10,631 bases of DNA from Solimonas sp964507195 (GCA_964507195.1 CAZDPA010000136.1:1-10631), one strand, 5' to 3'. Positions 1 to 9,272 are shown, numbered from the stretch's first letter. The notes: a model not told the origin generated them from the sequence alone. Program-made: numbers and translations.

Positions 1-1985
<1,985 letters not shown>

Positions 1986-1989
<4 letters not shown>

Positions 1990-2564
1990 ACCGCGATCCC
2001 GCTGAAGTTGCGCCTGCACCCTGGCATGTGCAGCGCGCGGCCGAAGTCCTCTCCGAGGGCGGCGTCATCGCCTGCCCGACCGAGGCCGTCTGGGGTCTGT
2101 CCTGCGATCCGCTCAGCGCAACGGCCTGCAAGCGCCTGCTTGCGCTCAAGCAGCGCGACTGGCGCAAGGGTCTGATCCTTGTCGCCGCTGATTTCGAACA
2201 ACTGCCGATGTTCGTCGCCCTGCCGTCGAACAGCGCGATGAAACGCGCGACTGCGACCTGGCCGGGTCCGGCAACCTGGGTGTTTCCGGTCAGCGAAGAC
2301 GCACCGCCATGGCTGACTGGCGAGCACGATGGGATTGCCGTGCGCATCACCGCGCATCCGGTGCTGCGTGCGCTGTGTCGCCGTAGCGGGCCGCTGGTAT
2401 CGACCAGCGCCAATCGCAGCGGCCTGCCGCCGGCGCGCAATGTCACTGAAGTCCATCTGCGCCTCGGCAAGCATGTCGACGCCATCGTTCCCGGTGTACT
2501 CGGCGGTCTCGCCAAGCCGACGACGATCCGCGACGTCCAGACCGGTCACATCCTGCGCCGATGA
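1986..2564 (+). CDS. tsaC: Threonylcarbamoyl-AMP synthase TsaC (YrdC/RimN family)
   Basis: The family makes threonylcarbamoyl-AMP from threonine, bicarbonate and ATP. This is the first step of t6A formation at position 37 of ANN-decoding tRNAs, in the cytoplasm. The GTG start at 1986 gives 192 residues, close to the roughly 190 of E. coli TsaC. The frame is open further upstream, but only inside the topA Lys/Ala tail, so the longer form is unlikely. Motifs: PTEAVWGLSCDP (residues 31-42), the nucleotide-binding KQRxxxKGLIL (55-65), and STSANRSGLPPAR (139-151). The KQR...KG spacing and short length fit TsaC rather than the longer Sua5 with its extra C-terminal domain. It overlaps topA by GTGA and hemF by ATGA, so translation is probably coupled. 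The start codon is the least certain point, as no strong ribosome-binding site is visible. Confidence 0.93.
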
Positions 2565-3496
2565 GTGCCGCCACGGACAGTGCAGGCTTTGATTCGGCGG
2601 CTGTCGAGCAGTATCTGCGTGAGCTGCAGGACCGCATCTGCACGACACTCGGCGCAATCGACGGTGCTGCTTTCGCCGCCGACCGATGGCACAAGCCGCC
2701 CGACAGTCCGCTGCAAGGACGCGGTGAAACGCGTGTACTCAGCGACGGCAAAGTCTTCGAGCGCGCCGGCGTGGCGATCTCGGAAGTGCGTGGTGCGCGC
2801 CTGCCACCATCGGCGACGCAGAACCGGCCTGAGCTGGTCGGTCGCGGCTTTCGCGCGATGGGCTTGTCGCTGGTGATCCATCCGCGCAATCCCTACGTGC
2901 CAACCACGCACGCCAATGTCCGCTTCTTCTGCGCCGAAGCCGAAGGCATCGATCCGGTGTGGTGGTTCGGCGGTGGCTTCGATCTGACGCCGTACTACGG
3001 CAACGACGACGATGTCCGTCACTGGCATCAGCAGGCGCAGGCCGCCTGCGCGCCGTTTGGCGACGAGATACATCCGCGCCTCAAGCGCTGGTGCGACGAA
3101 TATTTCTTCCTCAAGCATCGCAACGAGCCGCGCGGCGTCGGTGGTGTGTTCTTCGATGACTGGAGCAGCGGCGGTTTTGCGCAGAGCTTCGCTCTGATGC
3201 GCAGCGTCGGCGACCACTTCCTGCCTGCCTATGTGCCGATCGTCGAGCGCCGCAAGGACACGCCCTACGGCGAACGCGAGCGCGAATGGCAGCTGCTGCG
3301 TCGCGGACGCTATGTCGAGTTCAATCTGGTCTGGGATCGCGGCACGCTGTTCGGACTGCAGTCCGGCGGGCGCACAGAATCGATCCTGATGTCGATGCCA
3401 CCACAGGTCAGCTGGCGCTACGACCACCGGCCCGAGCCTGGTTCGGAGGAAGCGTTGTTGCTGACGCGCTACCTGCAGCCGCGCGACTGGGCCTAG
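2561..3496 (+). CDS. hemF: Oxygen-dependent coproporphyrinogen III oxidase
   Basis: Aerobic haem-biosynthesis enzyme that oxidatively decarboxylates two propionates of coproporphyrinogen III to give protoporphyrinogen IX. It is a cytoplasmic homodimer. The protein is 311 residues against 299 in E. coli, with the extra residues mainly at the N-terminus and around residues 44-55. Nearly all family signatures are intact: HPRNPYVPTTHANVRFF, with His107 and His117 matching E. coli His96 and His106; WWFGGGFDLTPYY; the HWH motif; WCDEYFFLKHRNEPRG; and YVEFNLVWDRGTLFGLQ with GGRTESILMSMPP near the C-terminus. The ATG at 2561 overlaps the tsaC stop. The stop lies in the 10-base palindrome GGCCTAGGCC (3490-3499), too short to call a terminator. 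The oxygen-independent route (HemN) is not in this window. Confidence 0.97.
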   Translation: MSAATDSAGFDSAAVEQYLRELQDRICTTLGAIDGAAFAADRWHKPPDSPLQGRGETRVLSDGKVFERAGVAISEVRGARLPPSATQNRPELVGRGFRAMGLSLVIHPRNPYVPTTHANVRFFCAEAEGIDPVWWFGGGFDLTPYYGNDDDVRHWHQQAQAACAPFGDEIHPRLKRWCDEYFFLKHRNEPRGVGGVFFDDWSSGGFAQSFALMRSVGDHFLPAYVPIVERRKDTPYGEREREWQLLRRGRYVEFNLVWDRGTLFGLQSGGRTESILMSMPPQVSWRYDHRPEPGSEEALLLTRYLQPRDWA

Positions 3497-3516
3497 GCCG
3501 CCAAATTGCTGCACTG

Positions 3517-3531
3517 CTATCGTTGTATTAG
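3517..3531. promoter_or_regulatory. Weak LysR-type box candidate (CTA-N9-TAG)
   Basis: The 15 bases CTATCGTTGTATTAG fit the general LysR-type T-N11-A pattern with CTA/TAG ends. They also fit CTAT-N7-TTAG, one base away from the inner CTAT-N7-ATAG part of the OxyR consensus. The outer ATAG and CTAT elements of a full OxyR site are not present at the expected spacing. OxyR is encoded downstream in the same probable transcript, so autoregulation is possible. The match is short enough to be chance. Confidence 0.22.
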
Positions 3532-3548
3532 AGTTTCCCCGCATGCCG

Positions 3549-3562
3549 CGATCAGCTGATCG
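3549..3562. repeat. Perfect 14-base palindrome CGATCAGCTGATCG
   Basis: The sequence is its own reverse complement over 14 bases, with no spacer, and contains two GATC sites. It lies about 50 bases before the start codon of the outer-membrane protein gene. Dimeric regulator operators often look like this. A cruciform or an untranslated-region hairpin is less likely because a gapless palindrome leaves no loop. The regulator, if any, is unknown. Confidence 0.5.
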
Positions 3563-3614
3563 GCGTGTGCGCCCTCGAAAGATCAACTAATAAAACATTC
3601 TAGGAGAGAGGAAA

Positions 3615-4208
3615 ATGAGAAGGCTGCTACTTGCAGTTACGGTGTTGTGCGCGCCCGCCATGGTGCAAGCCAAGGACGGATATCTTGACGCTTATTACAT
3701 GCCGTCATCAGAGATCAAGGCCGACCTACCGGGCTTGGCTAGCAGCACCGGTGACGGTGATGGATTCGGCATCCGCGGTCTCGCTGCGCCGTCGCCGTAC
3801 TTCGGGCTGACTGTCGAGCTGCAATCAGCAACCATTGAGGACGACCTTGATCTGGACCAGTTGCGTTTTGGCATTCGAGGCCAGACCAGCATCGGCTTGG
3901 GTCTTGCGGTCGAGTATGTCAACGTCGATCTGGGCGGTGATGATGCCGACGGTCCCGCGCTGCACGCGCGGTTCGAAGGTTCGCCGGGCGACTCGGCGCT
4001 AAGCCTGTTCGGCCAGGTGGGCTACATGTCCCTAGGCAGTGACACCGACGATTTTTCCGGCCTCGAGTTTTCGGCAGGCTTGGCCTACCGGATTGCTTCG
4101 CGGATCAGCCTGTTTGCCGACTATCGCCGCACGGCGCTGGACGGCGAGGATACGAATCTCGAACTGACGCTGAGCGACTGGCGGCTAGGGGCGCGCTTGC
4201 ATTTCTAA
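3615..4208 (+). CDS. Small outer-membrane beta-barrel protein, function unknown
   Basis: This 197-residue protein has a clear Sec signal peptide: a basic MRR start, a hydrophobic core, and probable cleavage after VQA at residue 19. The mature part shows alternating hydrophobic and polar strands (for example YFGLTVELQSATI, LGLAVEYVNVDL, LSLFGQVGYMSL, GLEFSAGLAYRI, ISLFADYRRTAL). It ends in WRLGARLHF, a terminal-Phe signal typical of substrates of the BAM complex. Size and strand count suggest an 8-stranded barrel. The loops are rich in Asp and Gly (DGDG, DLGGDDADG, GSDTDDFSG), which could bind cations, but this is speculative. The first third is less GC-rich than its neighbours: 29 of 60 bases at 3661-3720, against 39 of 60 at 4441-4500 in oxyR. 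It lies 21 bases before oxyR and is probably co-transcribed with it. I cannot name the specific family. Confidence 0.85.
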   Translation: MRRLLLAVTVLCAPAMVQAKDGYLDAYYMPSSEIKADLPGLASSTGDGDGFGIRGLAAPSPYFGLTVELQSATIEDDLDLDQLRFGIRGQTSIGLGLAVEYVNVDLGGDDADGPALHARFEGSPGDSALSLFGQVGYMSLGSDTDDFSGLEFSAGLAYRIASRISLFADYRRTALDGEDTNLELTLSDWRLGARLHF

Positions 4209-4219
4209 CTCGAGTTTTC

Positions 4220-4225
4220 AGGAGG
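4220..4225 (+). promoter_or_regulatory. Ribosome-binding site fixing the oxyR GTG start
   Basis: AGGAGG is a full Shine-Dalgarno core, four bases before GTG at 4230. It supports a GTG start for oxyR. That start also places the redox cysteines at exactly residues 199 and 208, as in E. coli OxyR. Confidence 0.8.
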
Positions 4226-4229
4226 GGGC

Positions 4230-5165
4230 GTGACGCTAACCGAGCTGCGCTATCTGGTGAACCTCGAAAAGGAACGGCATTTCGGCCGCGCCGCCGAGCG
4301 CTCGTTCGTTTCGCAGCCGACCTTGTCGGTGGCGCTGAAGAAACTCGAAGACGAACTCGGCGTGATCCTTTTCGAGCGCAATCGCGGTGAAGCGCGACCG
4401 ACGCCGGTGGGCGAACGCATCATTGCGCAGGCGCGCACCGTGCTTGCCGAAGCGCGCCTGATCGAAGACATGGCACGCGAGGGGCGCAATGAACTCGCCG
4501 GCCCACTCCGTCTCGGTGCCATCTACACCGTGGGCCCTTACCTGTTGCCGGGTCTGGTGCCGCTGATGCGCAAGCGCGCGCCGGAAATGCCGCTGGTGAT
4601 CGAGGAGAATTTCACTGCGCGCCTGCTTGAACAGCTGCGCGACAACGAACTCGATATCGCGATCATTGCGCTGCCGATCGAACAGAGCGGCATGCAGACC
4701 TGGCCGGTGTACGACGAGGACTTCTTCATCGTCATGCCGCCGGATCATCACTGGGCCGAGGTCAAGCAGGTGCAGGCGCGTCAGCTGGCCGGTGAGCCGC
4801 TGCTGCTGCTCGGTTCAGGCCACTGCTTTCGCGAGCAGGTGATCGAAGCCTGTCCGAAGTGTGTCGACATGGATGCCGATGGCCCGCGGCCGCAGACCGG
4901 CAGCAGTCTCGAAACGATCCGGCACATGGTCGTCAGCGGACTGGGCATCACGGTGCTGCCACGATCGTCGATCGACAATCGACCTGAAGACAGTCTGCTG
5001 ATTGCCAAGCCCTTCGTGCCTCCCGCGCCACAGCGGCGCATCGCACTGGCCTGGCGCAAGACGTTCCCGCGGCGCAAGGCGGTCGATCTGGTGCGCGCCG
5101 CGGTGCTCGACTCCGGCTTGAACGGCGTACGGTTTCTGCCGGACGCGGAACCTTCCAAGGATTAG
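4230..5165 (+). CDS. oxyR: Hydrogen peroxide-sensing LysR-type regulator OxyR
   Basis: Transcription factor that senses peroxide through a disulfide between two cysteines and activates antioxidant genes such as catalase, alkyl hydroperoxide reductase and dps. It is 311 residues long. The N-terminal winged helix (about 1-60) has the LysR signature HFGRAAERSFVSQPTLS with KKLEDELGVILFER. The effector domain starts near GPLRLG (91-96) and contains TVGPYLLP, as in E. coli. The redox motif GHCFREQVIEAC gives Cys199 and Cys208, the same numbers and spacing as in E. coli. SSLETIRHMVVSGLGITVLP is a further OxyR match. A third cysteine, Cys211, makes CPKC with Cys208. It probably forms a transcript with the outer-membrane protein gene, and no ahpC or catalase gene is next to it here. 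Its stop overlaps the stop of the convergent permease gene. Confidence 0.93.
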   Translation: MTLTELRYLVNLEKERHFGRAAERSFVSQPTLSVALKKLEDELGVILFERNRGEARPTPVGERIIAQARTVLAEARLIEDMAREGRNELAGPLRLGAIYTVGPYLLPGLVPLMRKRAPEMPLVIEENFTARLLEQLRDNELDIAIIALPIEQSGMQTWPVYDEDFFIVMPPDHHWAEVKQVQARQLAGEPLLLLGSGHCFREQVIEACPKCVDMDADGPRPQTGSSLETIRHMVVSGLGITVLPRSSIDNRPEDSLLIAKPFVPPAPQRRIALAWRKTFPRRKAVDLVRAAVLDSGLNGVRFLPDAEPSKD

Positions 5166-5965
5166 AAGAGCATTCTCAGGCCGACGAGGATCAGCAGCGC
5201 AGCGAATGCGCGCTTCAGGACGGTCGGTGACAGTGAGTGTGCAAGCTTCGCACCCAGTGGCGCGCAGATCACACTGGCAACGGCCAGTGCGCCGAACGCG
5301 CTGAGGCTGACGTAGCCGAGATGCGGCGAAGGAACGCCGCTGGCGTCCCAGCCAGCGAGCACGAAGCCGAGCGCACCTGCCCAGGCAATCGGCACGCCGC
5401 AGGCCGCCGCAGTGCCGACCGCGCGGTGCACAGACAATCCGCGCGCACTCAGGTAGGGAACGGTCAGCGAGCCTCCGCCGATGCCGACCAAAGACGACAG
5501 CATGCCGATCACCGCGCCCGCGAGAGAAAGCTCCAGCGCACCTGCAACCATCTGATCGTTCTGCAACGCGCGGGCGTGGCTGAAGATCATCCGCAGTGCG
5601 ACGAGCAGTGCGCCGCCACCGACCAGTCGGCGCAGCGCGTCGCCGCTGAGCGCATCGGCGACATAAGCGCCGACGATGGCGCCGAACGCGAGCCCGGGCC
5701 CGAAGCGCATCAGCACGGGCCAGCTCACAGCGCCGCGTCGGTGATGGGCCCGCGTTGATGAGACTGAAGTTGCCGAGATCACTGCGAGCGAAGTGCCGAT
5801 CGCGACCTGCATGTAGACCGCGTCGCTGATCCCGCTGGCGGGCAGCACAAAGGCCAGCGCCGGCACCATGATCAGACCGCCACCGACGCCAAACAGGCCC
5901 GCCAGCACGCCGGCGCAGGCACCGGTGACGAGGAAGATCAGCAGGTGAGTCAGCAGTTGTTCCAT
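5162..5965 (-). CDS. TauE/SafE (TSUP) family membrane permease
   Basis: Inner-membrane protein of 267 residues, about 75% of it in hydrophobic spans, with around eight likely transmembrane helices. The two family half-motifs are visible: GVLAGLFGVGGGLIMVPAL near the N-terminus and SSLVGIGGGSLTVPYLS past the middle, reflecting the internal duplication of the family. Characterised members export sulfite, sulfoacetate or related sulfur organics. The substrate here cannot be read from sequence. I chose the ATG at 5963-5965 (MEQLLTHLLIFLVTGA) because it begins right before the first membrane helix. A start at 6055 adds 30 hydrophilic residues and would run into slt. No good ribosome-binding site precedes either. 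It is convergent with oxyR and divergent from slt. Confidence 0.88.
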   Translation of the reverse strand: MEQLLTHLLIFLVTGACAGVLAGLFGVGGGLIMVPALAFVLPASGISDAVYMQVAIGTSLAVISATSVSSTRAHHRRGAVSWPVLMRFGPGLAFGAIVGAYVADALSGDALRRLVGGGALLVALRMIFSHARALQNDQMVAGALELSLAGAVIGMLSSLVGIGGGSLTVPYLSARGLSVHRAVGTAAACGVPIAWAGALGFVLAGWDASGVPSPHLGYVSLSAFGALAVASVICAPLGAKLAHSLSPTVLKRAFAALLILVGLRMLF

Positions 5966-6019
5966 GAGTCTGAATCGGTGCGGCGGTGGGTGAACTACAA
6001 TTGGGCGGCATCCTACCCG
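5966..6019. promoter_or_regulatory. 54-base divergent spacer with a -10-like TACAAT for slt
   Basis: This short stretch separates the starts of the permease (minus) and slt (plus). On the plus strand TACAAT at 5996-6001 matches the sigma-70 -10 box at 5 of 6 positions and would start transcription about 12 bases before the slt ATG. The -35 region is poor: AATCGG at 5973-5978 for a 17-base gap. No convincing promoter is visible for the minus-strand gene. The starts on both sides are predicted, so the true spacer may differ. Confidence 0.4.
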
Positions 6020-7951
6020 ATGACGAACGTGCCGAATTCCCCCCGATTGCTGCACACCATCGCATTGCTCCTTGCGCTGCTGTGCCCGGTCCTGGCCTCC
6101 GCCGCGTCTGTCCGCGACGAGTTCCGGCAGGCGCTGATCCAGGCCGAGCGCGGCGGGCTCCCGACGGCGATCGACAGCGCTGCGCTGCGCAACTACGTGC
6201 TGTATCCGGACCTGCAGGCGACGCGGCTCAGTGCGCGCTTGCGTCCGCCGGCAGACCCATCAGCCGACGGCCAGATCATCGAGTTTCTGCAGACTGCGCC
6301 TGAGATTCCAGCGGTTGCTGACCTGCGCCAGGCCTGGCTGACGAGCCTTGCCGATCGGGAACTGTGGGCGGATTTCCTCCGTTACGGCGGTGCGCAATCG
6401 AGCGATCCGGCGCTGCGCTGTGCGACGTTTCGCGCACGTATCGCGAACGACAGTACCGATCCTGTGCTGGCGACGGAACTGCGCGATTTCTGGCAGTCCG
6501 CACCGCAGATGCCGCAGACCTGCGTACCTGCATTTGACTGGCTCAAACAGCGCGGCCTGCTGACACCGGATGTCATCGAGCAGCGCACGCGCAAGGCGCT
6601 GGAGGCGCGCAATACCGAACTTGCCGACTGGCTGATCAGGATGCTGCCGCCGGAGCGCGCTCCCGCGCTCAGGCAGTGGTCGGCGCTGACCGCTGATGCG
6701 ATCGGCACGCTCGAGAACATCGCGAAGCATCCTGCCGTTCGATTCGATTGGACAGCGCTGCAGCCGGCATTCGATCGTGCAGCCACGCGCACCCCGGAGC
6801 GGGCACAGGCAGTGCTTGCGCAACTCTGGTCGCGCCTGACCGAGCAGCAGCGCGGTGAACTGCAGCGCACGTTGGCGCTGGGGTTTGCGCTGGATCGCAA
6901 CGTCGACGCGCTGGATATCTACAGCAGACTGCCGGATGCAGTGCTGGATGATCGCGCGCGCGAATGGCGCGTGCGCGCGGCGTTATGGAATCGTCGCTTT
7001 GATCTGGCCTACGACTGGTTGCAGCGCATGCCGCCCGCGCAGGCTGCCGATCCGCGCTGGACCTACTGGCGGGCGCGCTGCCTGCAGTTGCTGGGCCGCG
7101 ACGCGCGCGCGCTGTACGAATCGCTGACCAGCGACAACAGCTACTACGGCCTGATGGCCGCGCATCGTCTGCAGCGCGGCTACGAGCCGCGTGCGCGCAG
7201 CTTCGTCGACGACACGGCAATCCAGAAGCGACTGATGCAGCAGCTCGGATTCATCCGCGCACAGGAGTTGTTCCTGCTCGGCGATCGCGAGCGCTGGGCC
7301 AATCTGGAATGGGCACGCGCGACGCGCGATCTCGATGCAGTGCAGAGTCTGCAGGCCGCACGCCTCGCATCGCAGTGGGGCTGGCACATCCAGGCGGTCG
7401 GACTGCTGGCGCGCCAGAGCACCTACGACCTTCTCGAGTTGAGCTATCCGAATGCCTTCATTCCGCAGATCAGCGCGGCGGCGCGTGATCTCGGCATGCC
7501 GGCGAACTGGGTCTATGGACTGATGCGTCAGGAGAGCCTGTTCAACCCGCGCGCGCAGTCGCCGTCGAATGCCTATGGCCTGCTGCAGCTGTTGTTGCCG
7601 ACCGCGCGCGAGGTTGCCAGGCGCCGTGGCAGCACGCGTCCCGATGTCGAAGCGCTGCTTCGTCCCGAGGTGAACATTCCGCTCGGCGCAACGTATCTGC
7701 GCGAGATGCGTGATCGCTTCGACGGCCAGTTTGCACCCGCCACTGCGGCCTACAACGCCGGACCCAATGCGGTGCAGCGCTGGCTGCCGGTCGAGCCGCT
7801 CGACGCCGACATCTGGATCGAAAACATTCCGTACAACGAGACCCGCGGCTACGTGCAGAAGGTGATGTGGAACTTCGCCGTGCGTGGCTGGCGCAGCGAG
7901 GGCAAGCCGCAGGATCCATCGGCGCTGTTGCGGCCGGTGCTTCGGCCATAG
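6020..7951 (+). CDS. slt: Soluble lytic murein transglycosylase (Slt70 type)
   Basis: Periplasmic enzyme that cleaves the MurNAc-GlcNAc bond of peptidoglycan, leaving 1,6-anhydro-MurNAc ends. The ATG at 6020 gives 643 residues (E. coli Slt70 precursor 645), starting with a signal peptide cleaved probably after ASA at residue 28. The upstream in-frame GTG at 5945 would put 25 hydrophilic residues before the signal and overlap the permease, so I reject it. Residues about 30-480 are helix-rich, as in the Slt70 superhelical ring. The C-terminal lysozyme-like domain has the catalytic Glu505 in LMRQESLFNP, then SPSNAYGLLQ, NIPLGATYL, AYNAGPNAVQRW (Tyr578) and YNETRGYVQKV. The usual LMQxMPxTA segment reads LLQLLLPTA, with the proline one place later. 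The stop is two bases before cca. Confidence 0.94.
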   Translation: MTNVPNSPRLLHTIALLLALLCPVLASAASVRDEFRQALIQAERGGLPTAIDSAALRNYVLYPDLQATRLSARLRPPADPSADGQIIEFLQTAPEIPAVADLRQAWLTSLADRELWADFLRYGGAQSSDPALRCATFRARIANDSTDPVLATELRDFWQSAPQMPQTCVPAFDWLKQRGLLTPDVIEQRTRKALEARNTELADWLIRMLPPERAPALRQWSALTADAIGTLENIAKHPAVRFDWTALQPAFDRAATRTPERAQAVLAQLWSRLTEQQRGELQRTLALGFALDRNVDALDIYSRLPDAVLDDRAREWRVRAALWNRRFDLAYDWLQRMPPAQAADPRWTYWRARCLQLLGRDARALYESLTSDNSYYGLMAAHRLQRGYEPRARSFVDDTAIQKRLMQQLGFIRAQELFLLGDRERWANLEWARATRDLDAVQSLQAARLASQWGWHIQAVGLLARQSTYDLLELSYPNAFIPQISAAARDLGMPANWVYGLMRQESLFNPRAQSPSNAYGLLQLLLPTAREVARRRGSTRPDVEALLRPEVNIPLGATYLREMRDRFDGQFAPATAAYNAGPNAVQRWLPVEPLDADIWIENIPYNETRGYVQKVMWNFAVRGWRSEGKPQDPSALLRPVLRP

Positions 7952-7953
7952 CC

Positions 7954-9222
7954 GTGGACACCGATGCTCATATTCAGCTGCCGGCGGGTGCGCGCTGCTA
8001 TCTGGTTGGCGGTGCGGTGCGCGATCGCTTGCTTGGTCTGCCCTTCAGCGACCATGACTGGGTTGTGCTGGGCGTGACGCCGGAGCAGATGCAGGCCGCC
8101 GGGTTTCGACCGGTCGGCAAAGATTTCTCGGTGTTCCTGCATCCGCGTACGCAGGAGGAATATGCGCTGGCGCGCACCGAGCGCAAGTCCGGGCACGGCT
8201 ACAGGGGCTTTGTATTCCATACCGGCCCAGAGGTGACACTGGAGCAGGATCTGCAGCGACGTGATCTGACCATCAATGCAATCGCTGAAGATGAAGTCGG
8301 CAATCTGATCGATCCCAGCAATGGTCAGGCGGACATCAGCGCACGCAAGCTGCGCCATGTGTCGGCGGCATTTACCGAAGATCCGGTGCGCGTGTTGCGC
8401 ATTGCCCGCTTCATGGCGCGGTTCGCGTCGCTCGGGTTCACGGTCGCCGAGGAGACGATGGCCCTGTTGCGGCAGATGGTCGACGCCGGTGAAGTCGATC
8501 ATCTGGTGCCGGAGCGGATCTGGCAGGAGACGCAGAAGGCACTGATGAGTGCGCGGCCGTCTGCATACTTCCAGACGCTGCATGCCTGCGGGGCGCTGGC
8601 GCGGGTCATGCCGGAACTGGCGGCACTGCACGGCGTGCCGCAGCGTGCGGACTACCACCCGGAAATCGATAGCCTCGTGCACACGCTGATGTGCGTCGAT
8701 GTCGCGGCGGCGATGAACTATGCGCTGCCGGTACGCTATTCCGCGCTGGTGCACGATCTCGGCAAGGCCCTGACGCCGAAGCGTGAATGGCCGTCGCATC
8801 GCATGCACGAGCATCGTGGTGTGCCGCTGGTCGAGGCGATGTCGCAACGCCTGCGCGCGCCGAACGAATGCCGCGAGCTTGCGCTGATCCATACCCGCGA
8901 GCACCTGCTCATCCATCGCGTGCGCGAGCTGCGGCCACAAACCCTGCTTGAGCTGCTTGAACGCGCACAGGCCTTTCGGCACGTCGATCGCTTCGAGCAG
9001 CTGCTGCAGGCCGCTTGCAGTGATGCGCGGGGCCGGCTCGGATTTGAAGACATCGCCTATCCGCAGGCCGACTATCTGCGCGCAGCGCGCGAGGTCGCGA
9101 GCGCAATCCAGGCCCGCGATCTGATTACCGAGGGCGTCGCCCCCGGAGAAGGTCTCGGCAAGGCCCTACAGCAGCGGCGTGTCGAGGTTTTGAAGGCCTG
9201 GCGGGACACTGCCGGCCCTTAG
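7954..9222 (+). CDS. cca: CCA-adding tRNA nucleotidyltransferase with HD domain
   Basis: Adds or repairs the 3' CCA end of tRNA using CTP and ATP without a template, in the cytoplasm. The protein is 422 residues, close to the E. coli multifunctional CCA protein (412). The N-terminal class II nucleotidyltransferase core has YLVGGAVRDRLLGL, catalytic Asp33 and Asp35 in SDHDWVVLG, EEYALARTERKSG, and RRDLTINA with EDPVRVLRIARF. The C-terminal HD phosphohydrolase domain shows VHDLGKAL (His267, Asp268) and HTREHLLIH, so the phosphatase/phosphodiesterase activities of the gammaproteobacterial enzyme are probably retained. GTG at 7954 is the first sensible start after the slt stop. An ATG at 7867 in the same frame would overlap slt by 85 bases. 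With two bases between the genes, slt and cca are probably one transcript. There is no clear terminator after the stop. Confidence 0.94.
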   Translation: MDTDAHIQLPAGARCYLVGGAVRDRLLGLPFSDHDWVVLGVTPEQMQAAGFRPVGKDFSVFLHPRTQEEYALARTERKSGHGYRGFVFHTGPEVTLEQDLQRRDLTINAIAEDEVGNLIDPSNGQADISARKLRHVSAAFTEDPVRVLRIARFMARFASLGFTVAEETMALLRQMVDAGEVDHLVPERIWQETQKALMSARPSAYFQTLHACGALARVMPELAALHGVPQRADYHPEIDSLVHTLMCVDVAAAMNYALPVRYSALVHDLGKALTPKREWPSHRMHEHRGVPLVEAMSQRLRAPNECRELALIHTREHLLIHRVRELRPQTLLELLERAQAFRHVDRFEQLLQAACSDARGRLGFEDIAYPQADYLRAAREVASAIQARDLITEGVAPGEGLGKALQQRRVEVLKAWRDTAGP

Positions 9223-9272
9223 GGGCGCTTCGCGTTCCCGCTACATCATTGTTTATTAAAGAGTAAAAACTA

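Larger units (their letters stand above)
3497..3614. promoter_or_regulatory. Spacer upstream of the OMP-oxyR unit, probable promoter region
   Basis: These 118 bases between hemF and the outer-membrane protein gene are more AT-rich near both ends than the flanking genes. They contain a perfect 14-base palindrome, a small GGCG-TGTG-CGCC hairpin (3562-3573), three GATC sites (3550, 3558, 3581), and a strong ribosome-binding site AGGAG at 3602-3606, eight bases before the ATG. There is no T-run after either hairpin, so I do not call a rho-independent terminator. No sigma-70 promoter is clear. The best pieces are TATTAG at 3526-3531 and TAATAA at 3588-3593, both without a good -35 box. Confidence 0.5.

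Noticed and set aside
3490..3499. GGCCTAGGCC palindrome at the hemF stop as a terminator
   Set aside because: It is too short, has no loop, and has no T-run immediately after it.
2546..3586. 346-codon open frame on the minus strand opposite hemF
   Set aside because: hemF is certain on the plus strand, and the antisense product matches no family I know.
5945..6019. Longer slt start at GTG 5945
   Set aside because: It adds 25 polar residues before an otherwise typical signal peptide and overlaps the divergent permease gene.
4815..6065. 416-codon minus-strand frame overlapping oxyR and the permease
   Set aside because: Its product is Arg-rich and unrecognisable, and it shares the strand with the real permease in another frame.
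7867..7953. Longer cca start at ATG 7867
   Set aside because: It would overlap slt by 85 bases and add about 29 residues before the family's usual N-terminus.
7849..8982. 377-codon open frame on the minus strand opposite cca
   Set aside because: It is antisense to a complete, motif-rich cca gene, with no start signal or recognisable domain.
9215..9226. GCCC-TTAG-GGGC hairpin over the cca stop as a terminator
   Set aside because: The stem is only four base pairs and no T-run follows.
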